Source of the DNA: Chloroflexota bacterium
Lineage (GTDB): Bacteria > Chloroflexota > Limnocylindria > Limnocylindrales > CSP1-4
DNA: 51,249 nucleotides
Reading direction: 5' to 3'
Assembly: GCA_027364875.1 (NCBI GenBank)
Contig: DAHXON010000012.1
Location: 1-51,249 of the forward strand
Under the pieces are notes generated by a model. The model did not search any database and was not told where the DNA came from. It saw only the letters and a list, made by a program, of their open reading frames with translations. The position numbers were made by a program, and so were the translations under genes. The first letter of the stretch is position 1. Every line of letters starts with the position of its first letter. Of the stretch, positions 41,402-49,652 are shown piece by piece.

Positions 41402-43333
41402 TCAGAAGGTCAGGAGCACGATGAGGCCGTTGAACAGCCCGTGGAGTGATATCGACGCGACCAGAGAACGGCGCCGCATGTAGATCCAGCACAGCGCCAG
41501 CGCAACCGGGATGCGGGCACCGAAGTTGAAGGCGGCGGCCCTGAGCGCGGTCCAGACGTCCGCGTTGTCCGTGTTCACGACGTGGACGAAGGCGAAGAAG
41601 AGGCCCGCGCGCAGCAGGGCAGAGTTCCAGCTGAGAGATCGAGCCCACGCGTTGGTGACGTAGCCGCGGAAGAAGACCTCTTCCCCGATGGGAATGCAGA
41701 TGGCCACGGCCACGAAGACGATCACGTTGTCCACGATCGTCCGGGCCATGGGGACTTCCGATTGCAGATCCGTCTGGTGGAGGCCAAGGACCGTCAGCAG
41801 CGTGAAGTTGGTGATCCCCGACGCCATCGTCACGGGGATCAGGAAACAGGCCGCGAGGAGGAAGTCGCCCAGGCTGCCACGCATCCAGCGGCGGAGTCTC
41901 GAGATCTGAGGCTGCCACGCCGACCGGGCCGGCAGGCTGGCCGCGGTCCACTCCGTCGGATCGGGTGCCAGTCGGCGGGGATGGATGATGTCGCGCCAGG
42001 TCATCGCGCCGGGACGGACTCCCAGCAAGTGGACCAGGCCGAAATAGGTCAGCAGGTACACGGGCACGACCGCCGCGAGCCCTGCGGCGGAATCCGTGGT
42101 GATGTTCGCCGAGCGGAGCAGCGCGGCCACGGGCAATCCCACGGCAAAGACCGAAGCCTGCTGGGCGGCGAGGAGCAGGAACGGCGACGGGCCCGCGAAG
42201 TCACGCCAGCCGTCAGCCCGGCGCTGCTCTGTCTGGGCCATGGCCGCGGCGATGAGGCCCAGGGCGGCAACGAGGCTCACGAGCTCGAGCAGCACCGTGG
42301 GCGCGATGCTCGTGGACCCGAACCGGAATCCGCTGCTGGACGCGACGTCGTAGGCGAGCAGCGCGAGGCCCGCGGGGAGGCCCAGCGCGAGGCCCATGAG
42401 ATACCGCCGCGGCGATGCGCGGCCGGCGATCGAGAGGATCGGCCGGACAAGGCTGCGCGGATGCAATCGACCGGGTGGCTCCAGCACGATCGGGACCGGC
42501 GGAGACTTGGAGAAGCCCCACGGCACCACGCCGAGCGGCCAGGTATCCGGGCTACCGGCCGCTGCCGCCGCGATGCCGGCACGCCAGATGGGGCCTTCGA
42601 CGCCCTTCACTGGGGCGGGCGTGTCGCCGCCGAACGTGCTCCTGGCGGCCCAGCTGCCAGCGGCCGCACCGGCCCAGGGTGCGGGCGGCGGCCAGGCGAC
42701 AGGGGCGGCCGCGCCGGCCCAGGGCGCGGGTGGCGGCCACGAAGGCGGAGCCGGCGGCCACGAGGGCGGAGCCGGCGGTCCCAAGGCGTATGACGTCGGA
42801 GGCCAGGACTGCCCGGGCGGCGGGCCCGGCCACTGCGCCCACTGCTGCGGGCCAGGCCGCTGCTGCGGGTTCGGCCACTGCTGCCACGGCGCGGGACCCT
42901 GCGCCCACGGCGAGGGCCACTGCGCCCACTGCTGCGGGCCCGGCCACTGCTGCCACGGAGCGGGCCACTGCGGCCGCTGACCTCCGGGCCAGTTGGCGGG
43001 CTGAGGCCACGGGGAAGGGCCGGGAGTCGCGGACCGAGGCGGGGCTGCGTGCTCGTTGGCCCACCTCAGGCCCGGACGCGCCGCAAGCCCTTCCCTGGAG
43101 CGATCGGGGAAGGCAGGGGGAGGCGCGAGTCGGGGGTCAGACGCGTGCTCGAGAGGAGTCTCGCCCCGCTCGGGTGAACCATCGCCCGGCGCGGACGTCG
43201 CAGCCGAAGTCTCTCCCGGCCGCTCGGCCGGCGTCGCGGGTCGCTCTCCCGCTGTCTCGGAGACGGGCTGCGGGCCTGGCAGCTCCGGCCCAGCCGCGGC
43301 CCCACCCTCGTTGTCGTGCCGATCTTCGGCCAT
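41402..43333 (-). CDS. CPBP/CAAX-type intramembrane metalloprotease with long Pro/Trp/Gln-rich head
   Basis: 643 residues. The C-terminal 340 are multi-pass and contain the CPBP motifs: GEEVFFRGYV (EExxxR, about 551), FFAFVHVV (FxxxH, about 585) and SLHGLFNGL (about 630). These imply a zinc-dependent protease in the membrane. The first 300 residues are low complexity. About 100-235 is built of Trp-Pro-Ala/Gln-Pro-Gly units (PAPWQQWPGPQQWAQWPSPW and relatives), with two near-copies of PPPAPWAGAA. That head should be disordered and cytoplasmic. Substrate unknown; bacterial members act in signal processing or bacteriocin immunity. Confidence 0.85.
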   Translation of the reverse strand: MAEDRHDNEGGAAAGPELPGPQPVSETAGERPATPAERPGETSAATSAPGDGSPERGETPLEHASDPRLAPPPAFPDRSREGLAARPGLRWANEHAAPPRSATPGPSPWPQPANWPGGQRPQWPAPWQQWPGPQQWAQWPSPWAQGPAPWQQWPNPQQRPGPQQWAQWPGPPPGQSWPPTSYALGPPAPPSWPPAPPSWPPPAPWAGAAAPVAWPPPAPWAGAAAGSWAARSTFGGDTPAPVKGVEGPIWRAGIAAAAAGSPDTWPLGVVPWGFSKSPPVPIVLEPPGRLHPRSLVRPILSIAGRASPRRYLMGLALGLPAGLALLAYDVASSSGFRFGSTSIAPTVLLELVSLVAALGLIAAAMAQTEQRRADGWRDFAGPSPFLLLAAQQASVFAVGLPVAALLRSANITTDSAAGLAAVVPVYLLTYFGLVHLLGVRPGAMTWRDIIHPRRLAPDPTEWTAASLPARSAWQPQISRLRRWMRGSLGDFLLAACFLIPVTMASGITNFTLLTVLGLHQTDLQSEVPMARTIVDNVIVFVAVAICIPIGEEVFFRGYVTNAWARSLSWNSALLRAGLFFAFVHVVNTDNADVWTALRAAAFNFGARIPVALALCWIYMRRRSLVASISLHGLFNGLIVLLTF

Positions 43334-43362
43334 GAGGCGAGCGGGAGCCTACGCTTCGAAGC

Positions 43363-43968
43363 TCAGCCTCCGATGGCCGGCTTGCTATCTGAGATCCTAC
43401 TGCTCGCGGCCCGCGCGGGAGTCGCCGCCATCCCGGCCTGGGCGGCCGCTTGCGGGACGGGCGCCCGGACCTGGCGCTCGGCCGCGGCCCGCTCGAAGTC
43501 CTTGCCGCACCAGGCGCAGATCGTCCAGTCGAGACCGACCAGACGCTCACAGTTGGGGCAGACGCGGTTCAGCCGCATCCGGCACCAGGGGCAGATGATC
43601 CATTCGGGATCTACGCGCTTGTCGCAGCCTGGGCACGTCTTGATCGCCTCGACCTCGGCGAGCAGCGCCTCCTCGGCCAGGTTTCGCTCGTAGACCTCAC
43701 CCAGACGCTCCGATGGCCTTACCACCCGGTAGACGATCACTCCCAGATAGAAGAGGAAGGGCGTGAACAGGATGATCAGCGTGGAGGCGAGGTAGGGCAG
43801 GACCGGGTTTTCGGTCCGTTCGTGCATGTCGCGAAAGGCCCAGAAGGCCGCCGCGAGCCAGACGACGAAGAGGTAGAAGACCAGCGCGGTAAGGAACATC
43901 TGGACGACGGCGCTGGACACGAACGCATCGAAGGCGCTGCCGAGCTGGCCCCCGAGATCGTTAGGCAT
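43363..43968 (-). CDS. Two-TM protein with double zinc ribbon
   Basis: 201 residues. Two membrane helices (MFLTALVFYLFVVWLAAAFW and LASTLIILFTPFLFYLGVIV) are followed by a cytoplasmic part. That part has CPGCDKR with CPWCRMR, then CPNCERL with CAWCGKD, eight cysteines for two zinc ribbons (about 112-160). An Ala-rich tail ends it. The same fold of membrane anchor plus ribbons is frequent in high-GC bacteria but has no settled role. It follows the CPBP protease in the same direction; the gap is 29 bases. Confidence 0.8.
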   Translation of the reverse strand: MPNDLGGQLGSAFDAFVSSAVVQMFLTALVFYLFVVWLAAAFWAFRDMHERTENPVLPYLASTLIILFTPFLFYLGVIVYRVVRPSERLGEVYERNLAEEALLAEVEAIKTCPGCDKRVDPEWIICPWCRMRLNRVCPNCERLVGLDWTICAWCGKDFERAAAERQVRAPVPQAAAQAGMAATPARAASSRISDSKPAIGG

Positions 43969-44122
43969 CGACTCCCTGACTTGCCATGACGGCCTGCCTG
44001 CGGAGGAGCGCCACGGGAGGCGCTTCTCGATATGCGGAGTTTACCAGTGAAGATTGGCCGCTTCGACCGCTAGGTTGCCGCGGAGACCTGCCGAAGCGTC
44101 GCCGGCCCGTCGGACGAGCCGA

Positions 44123-45247
44123 CTAAAGGCCGGCGTTGTGACGCGGCGAAGTGCCGGTCGGTGACGCCTCCGGCGCCGGCGTCCTCGTCGGGCCCGGCGA
44201 CCGGGATCGGCCGCAGGCAGATGCCGTCTCAGCGGTCCACGCGGCGCTTCGCCATGCCGAGGTTATGCCCGCGATCGCCATCGCCGCGACCCAGATCGCG
44301 CCGAGCACCAGGGCCGCGGCCGCGAACACGAGAGGCCGGAAGTCGCGGTTCGTGGCCAGCGGGCCGATGGAGATGCTCAGGGTTACGGGGTTCGGGAGGC
44401 GGGCGGCTATCAGACACGAGTCGAAGGCGAACGCCGTCGCCAGCATGCCGAGGGCCAGGCCGACCACGCTGATCACCATCGTGCCGGCGACGGTGACGAA
44501 GGAAGTCAGCGGCCTCTCGACGAGCTGGCGGACCGCTCCGAAGAGTGAGGCCCAGATCCCCTCGCCGGCCATGACCAGCCGGCGGATCGCCACGCCGGCC
44601 ACGGTCTCGCAGGCCAGCCAGGTGAGGGCGATCGCTGCGAGCGGCAGCGCCGCCCGCACGACCACCCGGTAGAGGAGGGGTTCGGTGAGGTTCGTCGGGA
44701 GCGTCAGCTCACCGTAAACGGCGTCGTAGAGTGGCGACGCGGCGACCGCGATCGCGATCCCGAGCGGAAACATGCAGGCCAGCCGTACAGCCGCCATCTC
44801 CAGCAACAGCCCCAGGTCCGGGAATGGCTGCGGCCGACGAACCGCCCGCGCGTCGTCCTCCAGGGCGGCCCGGATCAGCCACACGTCTACCGCCGAGCCG
44901 ACCAGAGTACCGACGGCCAGGGCCAAGGCGGCCGCGGCCACCGCCACCGCGACGATAGAGAACAGGAAGGCCGTTGGCCGCCCGTCGATTCCGAAGGAGT
45001 TGACACCGAAAACGGCCGCGAGACCGAGCAGCGAGGGCAGCATGGCGCTCGGAAGTGTCAGAAGGACCACGCCGCCGCGCACGAGGAACCCGGACAGGGC
45101 AACGATTGCGGCGTCGGTATCACCCAGGCCGAACCTGAACGTCCGGCGCGCCCGGCCGAGCCAGTGCCGATCGTACGGCAGGGCCAGGTCAGCCTCCGTC
45201 TCGAATGCCGGGGTCTGTTGAGATAGAGGTTCTGTTGCGGCTTCCAA
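44123..45247 (-). CDS. Polytopic membrane protein of unknown function
   Basis: 374 residues with about six membrane helices (for example FLFSIVAVAVAAAALALAVG, VVVRAALPLAAIALTWLACE and FVTVAGTMVISVVGLALGML). A Ser/Pro/Thr-rich cytoplasmic tail follows. No family is recognised. Its start follows the UPF0182 gene by 12 bases, so the two are probably co-transcribed. A 154-bp gap (43969-44122) downstream holds nothing obvious. Confidence 0.75.
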   Translation of the reverse strand: MEAATEPLSQQTPAFETEADLALPYDRHWLGRARRTFRFGLGDTDAAIVALSGFLVRGGVVLLTLPSAMLPSLLGLAAVFGVNSFGIDGRPTAFLFSIVAVAVAAAALALAVGTLVGSAVDVWLIRAALEDDARAVRRPQPFPDLGLLLEMAAVRLACMFPLGIAIAVAASPLYDAVYGELTLPTNLTEPLLYRVVVRAALPLAAIALTWLACETVAGVAIRRLVMAGEGIWASLFGAVRQLVERPLTSFVTVAGTMVISVVGLALGMLATAFAFDSCLIAARLPNPVTLSISIGPLATNRDFRPLVFAAAALVLGAIWVAAMAIAGITSAWRSAAWTAETASACGRSRSPGPTRTPAPEASPTGTSPRHNAGL

Positions 45248-45259
45248 GTCCTGCTTGCT

Positions 45260-48200
45260 CTACGGCGCCGGCGAGCCCGAAGTCGAGGGCGCGGGCGTGC
45301 CGACGACCTGCTGCAGCTGCGCGACGATCTGCCCGACGATCTCCATCTCGCTCTGATACTTGCCGAGATCGCCGGCCTTCAGGGCCGCCAGGGCGGCCTG
45401 GTAGTGGGCGTTGGCTTCGGCGATCAGCTGTTGCGGCGTGCCGGTCAGGTTCACGCTCGGAAGCGGCCCAGGGGCTGTTGGAACCGGCGTCGGGGTCGCC
45501 GCACCCGGCGAAGCCGACGGTCCCGGTGTTGGGGTGCCGCCTCCTCCCGGGATCGTGGCGCCTTGACCCGCATAAATCTGATTCAGGGCATCGTCGAGCG
45601 ACGTGCCCCAGACGATCTGCGTTGGCGAGCCAACAACCACCCTTTCGAAGACCGGGAGCGGGCTGTTCGCGGATTTCAGATACACAGGCTCGACGTACAT
45701 CAAGGTGTCCTGGAGAGGAATGACGAGCAGATTCCCAAGGACCACCTGGCTGCCGGCCTGATCCCACAGAGTTATCTGCTGGCTTATCTGTGGGTTCTGT
45801 TGGATGAGCGACTGCATCTGGACCGGGCCGAACACGTTGGAGCTCTGCGGGAAGTCGAAGACGCTGACCTGCCCGTAGGTCTTCGGGTAGTCGTTGTATG
45901 CCGCTACCCACGAGATCATGTTAGTGCGGTTCTGGAGGACCATCGGCTGGAGCAGCATGAAGTCGTCGGAGGTCTTGCCCGGCACTCGCATCTCGACGTA
46001 GAAGGACTCGAGAGGGAGCTGCTCGGGACCGCTGCTCGTGGCCGCGGCCTGGGGGACTTGCCAGAACTGGGCCTTCTGGTAGAAGACGTTTGGATCGGTC
46101 ACGTGGTACTTGCCGAACTGGGTGGTCTGCGCCGAGAACATGTCTTGCGGGTAGCGGATGTGATTTTGCAGGTCGGACGGCATTTCCGAGATGGGCTTGA
46201 AGAGGCCGGGGAAGACGCCCTCCCAGGCCTTGATGATCGGGTCGTCCGGGTAGGCTACGTAGAACGTCATCGAGCCGTCGTAGGCGTTCATGACGACCTT
46301 GACGCTGTTGCGGATGTAGTTGAACGGATCACCGGCCAGGCCGTTGGCGCTCGGGTTGGAGCCCGGGTCGAACGGCTGCGCATCCGGGAAGGCTGCGCTC
46401 GTGGTGTAGGCATCGAGCATGTAGTCGAGCTGCCCGTCGTTGGTCACGACCAGGTAGGGATCCTTGTCGTACCGCAGGAACGGCGCGATGGCCTGGACTC
46501 GGTCCATGATCGAACGGTTGTAGAGAAGCTGGCTGCTGCCCGTTATCTGGTTACTGATCAGAAGGTTGAGATCGCCGAACTTGGCGGCGTAGAGCAGCCG
46601 CAGTAGAGGCGTGTCGAGCTTGATCCCGGTCGTGCCCGTCCAGCGGTAGTACTGGTCGCCGCTCTGCGCCGGATAGTCGAACTCCTGGCTGGCGGCATCG
46701 ACTATTACGAAGTTGCTCTCCTGCAGGCCGAAGTAGATCCGCGGCTGAGAGATCGTTGGTGTGCCGGCGACCGAGGTGGGCGGGAGGTTCTGGATGAGCA
46801 GGTTCGGCTGGCCGCCGTTGCCGACTTCGTTGACGGGCACCATTGCCAACCCGGTCCCGTGGGTATAGGTGATGTGCTCGTTGACCCAGCTCTGGTCGGA
46901 CAGCTTGGTGGGATCGACCTCGCGACCCGACAGCATCACCTGGCGCACGCATGGCGTCGGCGCCGGCGAGCAGCTGGCCGGGTCGTTGAAGGTGTAGCGG
47001 TCGGTGTTGACGTTGGAGAACGTGTAGTAGCTGCGGATGATCTGGACCTGGTCCAGGGTCTGCTGCAGCGGGCTCGCGTCCCATAGTCGAACGTTCTGGA
47101 TCGTGCCGGGCTCGGCCGCCACCGCCTGCCGCGTGATGGTCGGCGCCGGTGTGTAGCCCGATCCCGACCAGCCGTCCAGGTTGAAGGCCAGGCGGGTCAT
47201 CTCGATGTTGTTGTTGATGTACGGCGACTCCTGGGCCTGCTGGTTCGGGACCACGGTCAGGCGCTGAACGGCGAAGGGGTAGCCCACTTCGAGCACGAAG
47301 TAGGCGCCCAGCCAGGCGACCACTACCAGGGTCAGGGGCGTGGCCGATTTCGCATAGGCGAGATAGGCAACCATGGCGCCGATCAGCAGGACGATGCCGG
47401 TCATGACGTTGAGAGCCAGCGCCCGCGCGTTCGCGTCCGTGAAGCTGACGCCCTGGAAGATGCCGCTCGTGTTGCTGTAGACGAGCTCGTAGCGGTCGAG
47501 CTGATAGCCGATCGCAATCGACCAGAGATAGAGGAGCGCAAGCAAGCCCAGGTGGACCCGGGCCGGCGTCGGCATCGACGCTCCTGAAACCACGGCGAGC
47601 AGATACCGGGCTCCGGTGAGGATGACGGCGAGGAAGAGCAGCGAGTTGGCGTAGGTCTGGAACAGCCGGAAGAACGGCAGCTCGAAGAGGAAGAAGCCGA
47701 TGTCCATGCCGTACGTCGGATCGGTCTGGCCGAACGGCGCACGATGGATGAAGAGCTGGATCGTGGTCCAGTTGCTCGCGAGGAGGCCGCCCAGGCCCAA
47801 CGCGGTGAAGGCTGCGATGGCGACGAGCACCCAGAACAGCGGCCGTCCGAGATTCGGGACGGCGACATCTTCGTGTGTCCTGACGCGCCGGGCGGGCGGA
47901 GTTCCGAACGGGCCGCCCCCGAAGCCTCCGCCACCGACGTACCGGTCGACGTTAAATCGATCCATGAGGTCGTCCAGCGAGAAGCGGCGAAGCTGGCCCT
48001 TGGGGATCAAGCGGCCCGCGAGCCAGAGGTTGAGCCAGACTAAGAGGAACGCCACCAGCGTTCCGCCGACGAACGAGGCGACCTGGGCGCCGATCCGGGT
48101 CCAGAAGACGTTGCCGAAGCCGACGCTGTTGAACCAGATCGCGTCCGTGATCAGCCCGACTGACAGCGAGAACAGGCCCGCGAGGATCAGGAGCGCGACG

Positions 48201-48556
48201 AACGCGACCCCAAGAACGATCCAGCCCCGGCTGATGTGCAATTCGGGCGGCTCATCGAAAGGCCCCCGCTGCCAGCCACCGCTGCCCCGGCCGCCGCCGA
48301 CCCCCGTCGGACGCCGGAATGTGGGTTCCTCGTCCGTGTCCCCCGAGAGATCGTCGTTCTCGGAACTCGACCCCGTCGACGTCACGTCCGCCTCCTCTTC
48401 GCTTTCCGTGTCCGGCTTCTTGTCCTCGGCTTCGGCGCTCTGGTCGCCCGCCTCGGTCTGATCCGCGTCCGCAGCCGGATGCTCCTTGCCCTTGGCCTCC
48501 AGCTCGGCCTGGCGTCGGCGCAGCTCCTGCATGAACTCGTCGAACATGTCGCGCAT
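45260..48556 (-). CDS. UPF0182 family large membrane protein
   Basis: 1098 residues, matching the conserved UPF0182/COG1615 family, whose function is not known. An acidic, charged head (1-95) precedes seven membrane helices in residues 100-460 (ISRGWIVLGVAFVALLILAG and onward). A large extracytoplasmic domain follows (about 480-1000) with the family strings YTHGTGLAMVPVNEVGN and WVAAYNDYPKTYGQVSVFDF. The end is a Pro/Thr/Gly-rich linker and a short helix (1020-1098). This family occurs mainly in Actinobacteria, Cyanobacteria, Chloroflexota and some Firmicutes, which bears on taxonomy. The ATG is at 48554-48556. Confidence 0.93.
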   Translation of the reverse strand: MRDMFDEFMQELRRRQAELEAKGKEHPAADADQTEAGDQSAEAEDKKPDTESEEEADVTSTGSSSENDDLSGDTDEEPTFRRPTGVGGGRGSGGWQRGPFDEPPELHISRGWIVLGVAFVALLILAGLFSLSVGLITDAIWFNSVGFGNVFWTRIGAQVASFVGGTLVAFLLVWLNLWLAGRLIPKGQLRRFSLDDLMDRFNVDRYVGGGGFGGGPFGTPPARRVRTHEDVAVPNLGRPLFWVLVAIAAFTALGLGGLLASNWTTIQLFIHRAPFGQTDPTYGMDIGFFLFELPFFRLFQTYANSLLFLAVILTGARYLLAVVSGASMPTPARVHLGLLALLYLWSIAIGYQLDRYELVYSNTSGIFQGVSFTDANARALALNVMTGIVLLIGAMVAYLAYAKSATPLTLVVVAWLGAYFVLEVGYPFAVQRLTVVPNQQAQESPYINNNIEMTRLAFNLDGWSGSGYTPAPTITRQAVAAEPGTIQNVRLWDASPLQQTLDQVQIIRSYYTFSNVNTDRYTFNDPASCSPAPTPCVRQVMLSGREVDPTKLSDQSWVNEHITYTHGTGLAMVPVNEVGNGGQPNLLIQNLPPTSVAGTPTISQPRIYFGLQESNFVIVDAASQEFDYPAQSGDQYYRWTGTTGIKLDTPLLRLLYAAKFGDLNLLISNQITGSSQLLYNRSIMDRVQAIAPFLRYDKDPYLVVTNDGQLDYMLDAYTTSAAFPDAQPFDPGSNPSANGLAGDPFNYIRNSVKVVMNAYDGSMTFYVAYPDDPIIKAWEGVFPGLFKPISEMPSDLQNHIRYPQDMFSAQTTQFGKYHVTDPNVFYQKAQFWQVPQAAATSSGPEQLPLESFYVEMRVPGKTSDDFMLLQPMVLQNRTNMISWVAAYNDYPKTYGQVSVFDFPQSSNVFGPVQMQSLIQQNPQISQQITLWDQAGSQVVLGNLLVIPLQDTLMYVEPVYLKSANSPLPVFERVVVGSPTQIVWGTSLDDALNQIYAGQGATIPGGGGTPTPGPSASPGAATPTPVPTAPGPLPSVNLTGTPQQLIAEANAHYQAALAALKAGDLGKYQSEMEIVGQIVAQLQQVVGTPAPSTSGSPAP

Positions 48557-48609
48557 GCGAAGAGTCTAGCCACCGGCCGCGATTTGGGGCAGCCGGCTCC
48601 ACGCAGTTG

Positions 48610-49065
48610 TCAGTAGGACAACCTCAGGACGGCGTCTCGGAAGGCCTTCAGGACCGTCTGGGCCGCTTCGTTGTCGCGCATCGTGAGCAGTCTCGCCGGC
48701 TCGAATCGAAGCCCCAGGACCACAACGAGGGGCGAGTGCCACGGCTCGTTCTCGTTCCGGGGCGCCTGGCCAAGCCGGAGGCGGAGCTGCTGGCGGCCGT
48801 TCTCTTCCATGATGAGGCCGGACAGCGATCCCGAGATCCCGGGGCCGAGGCGCAGCAGCGGCGAGCCCGGCGGAATCCCGTACTCGGGAGCGAGGTCGGC
48901 GAACTCGACCAGGGCACCGGCGCGCTCACACCAGAGCATCGCAACCCACCACTCTTCAAGAGTCTGGGGCTGTGACATGCCCACGACGCGGTCGTCGCCC
49001 GGCCTGAGCGGGATTTCGCGGATGTACGACGGTCCCGGCGACGGAAGCCCGGGCCGGTCGGTCAT
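48610..49065 (-). CDS. Conserved small soluble protein, unknown function
   Basis: 151 residues with no recognised domain. It is mixed alpha/beta, with a Trp-rich helix (LEEWWVAMLWCERAGALVEF) and a strand pair near VVVLGLRFEP. No membrane segment or metal motif is seen. The ATG at 49063-49065 overlaps the preceding stop (ATGA). It therefore forms a unit with the zinc-ribbon protein 49062-49637, and perhaps with guaA. Confidence 0.65.
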   Translation of the reverse strand: MTDRPGLPSPGPSYIREIPLRPGDDRVVGMSQPQTLEEWWVAMLWCERAGALVEFADLAPEYGIPPGSPLLRLGPGISGSLSGLIMEENGRQQLRLRLGQAPRNENEPWHSPLVVVLGLRFEPARLLTMRDNEAAQTVLKAFRDAVLRLSY

Positions 49066-49637
49066 CGTCGGGCGGTCTCGTCCGCCCCTGCGTTCGGCTG
49101 GGCCGCGGCGTCGCCCTGGCCGTCCTTCTTGGGCTTTGTTGCCAGCCTCTCCCTGGCGGCCCGGGCCACCTCGTCCTCGTCCAGAAGGCTGATCAGCATG
49201 TCCACGATCTTCTGCGGCTTCTGGGCTTTGGGCGCATAGGCGAGGAGGCTCGGATCGATTTCCGTCACGCCGGGGATGCCGACTGCCTGGGCGTCGGGAT
49301 GGGCGACCAGGGCGGCCTGGCAGGTCGGGCATTTCTCCGAGCCCGGGGGTGTGGGGCTCGAACACCAGGGGCAGCGCGGCCAGTCGACGGCATCGGGCGG
49401 AAATGACGACGTCACGGCCTCGATCGAGGCGGCGGCCTGGCCCGGCGCGGCCGGTGCGGGCTCGCCGGGCGCGGCTGGTACTGGTGACGGCGCCTCCGCG
49501 AGAGCCTCCGCAGTCGACGGCTCGCCGGCGCTCGGTGGCGCGGCTGCGGCCGACGGTTCGGGCGCGGTCGAGGCCTCAGGTTCGGTCGATCGCGTCGCCT
49601 CGGTCGTTTCCTCGGCTTCGATCGATCGCTCGGTCAT
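49062..49637 (-). CDS. Zinc-ribbon protein with disordered Ala/Pro/Glu-rich head
   Basis: 191 residues. The first 75 are low complexity (Ala, Pro, Glu, Ser). RCPWCSSPTPPGSEKCPTCQ (about 88-107) supplies four cysteines for one zinc. A predicted helix (VDMLISLLDEDEVARAAR) and a Lys-rich tail follow. It resembles the ribbons of the 43363-43968 protein but lacks membrane helices. Function unknown. It lies 15 bases after guaA in the same direction. Confidence 0.65.
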   Translation of the reverse strand: MTERSIEAEETTEATRSTEPEASTAPEPSAAAAPPSAGEPSTAEALAEAPSPVPAAPGEPAPAAPGQAAASIEAVTSSFPPDAVDWPRCPWCSSPTPPGSEKCPTCQAALVAHPDAQAVGIPGVTEIDPSLLAYAPKAQKPQKIVDMLISLLDEDEVARAARERLATKPKKDGQGDAAAQPNAGADETARR

Positions 49638-49652
49638 GAGTCGCCTGCCTCT

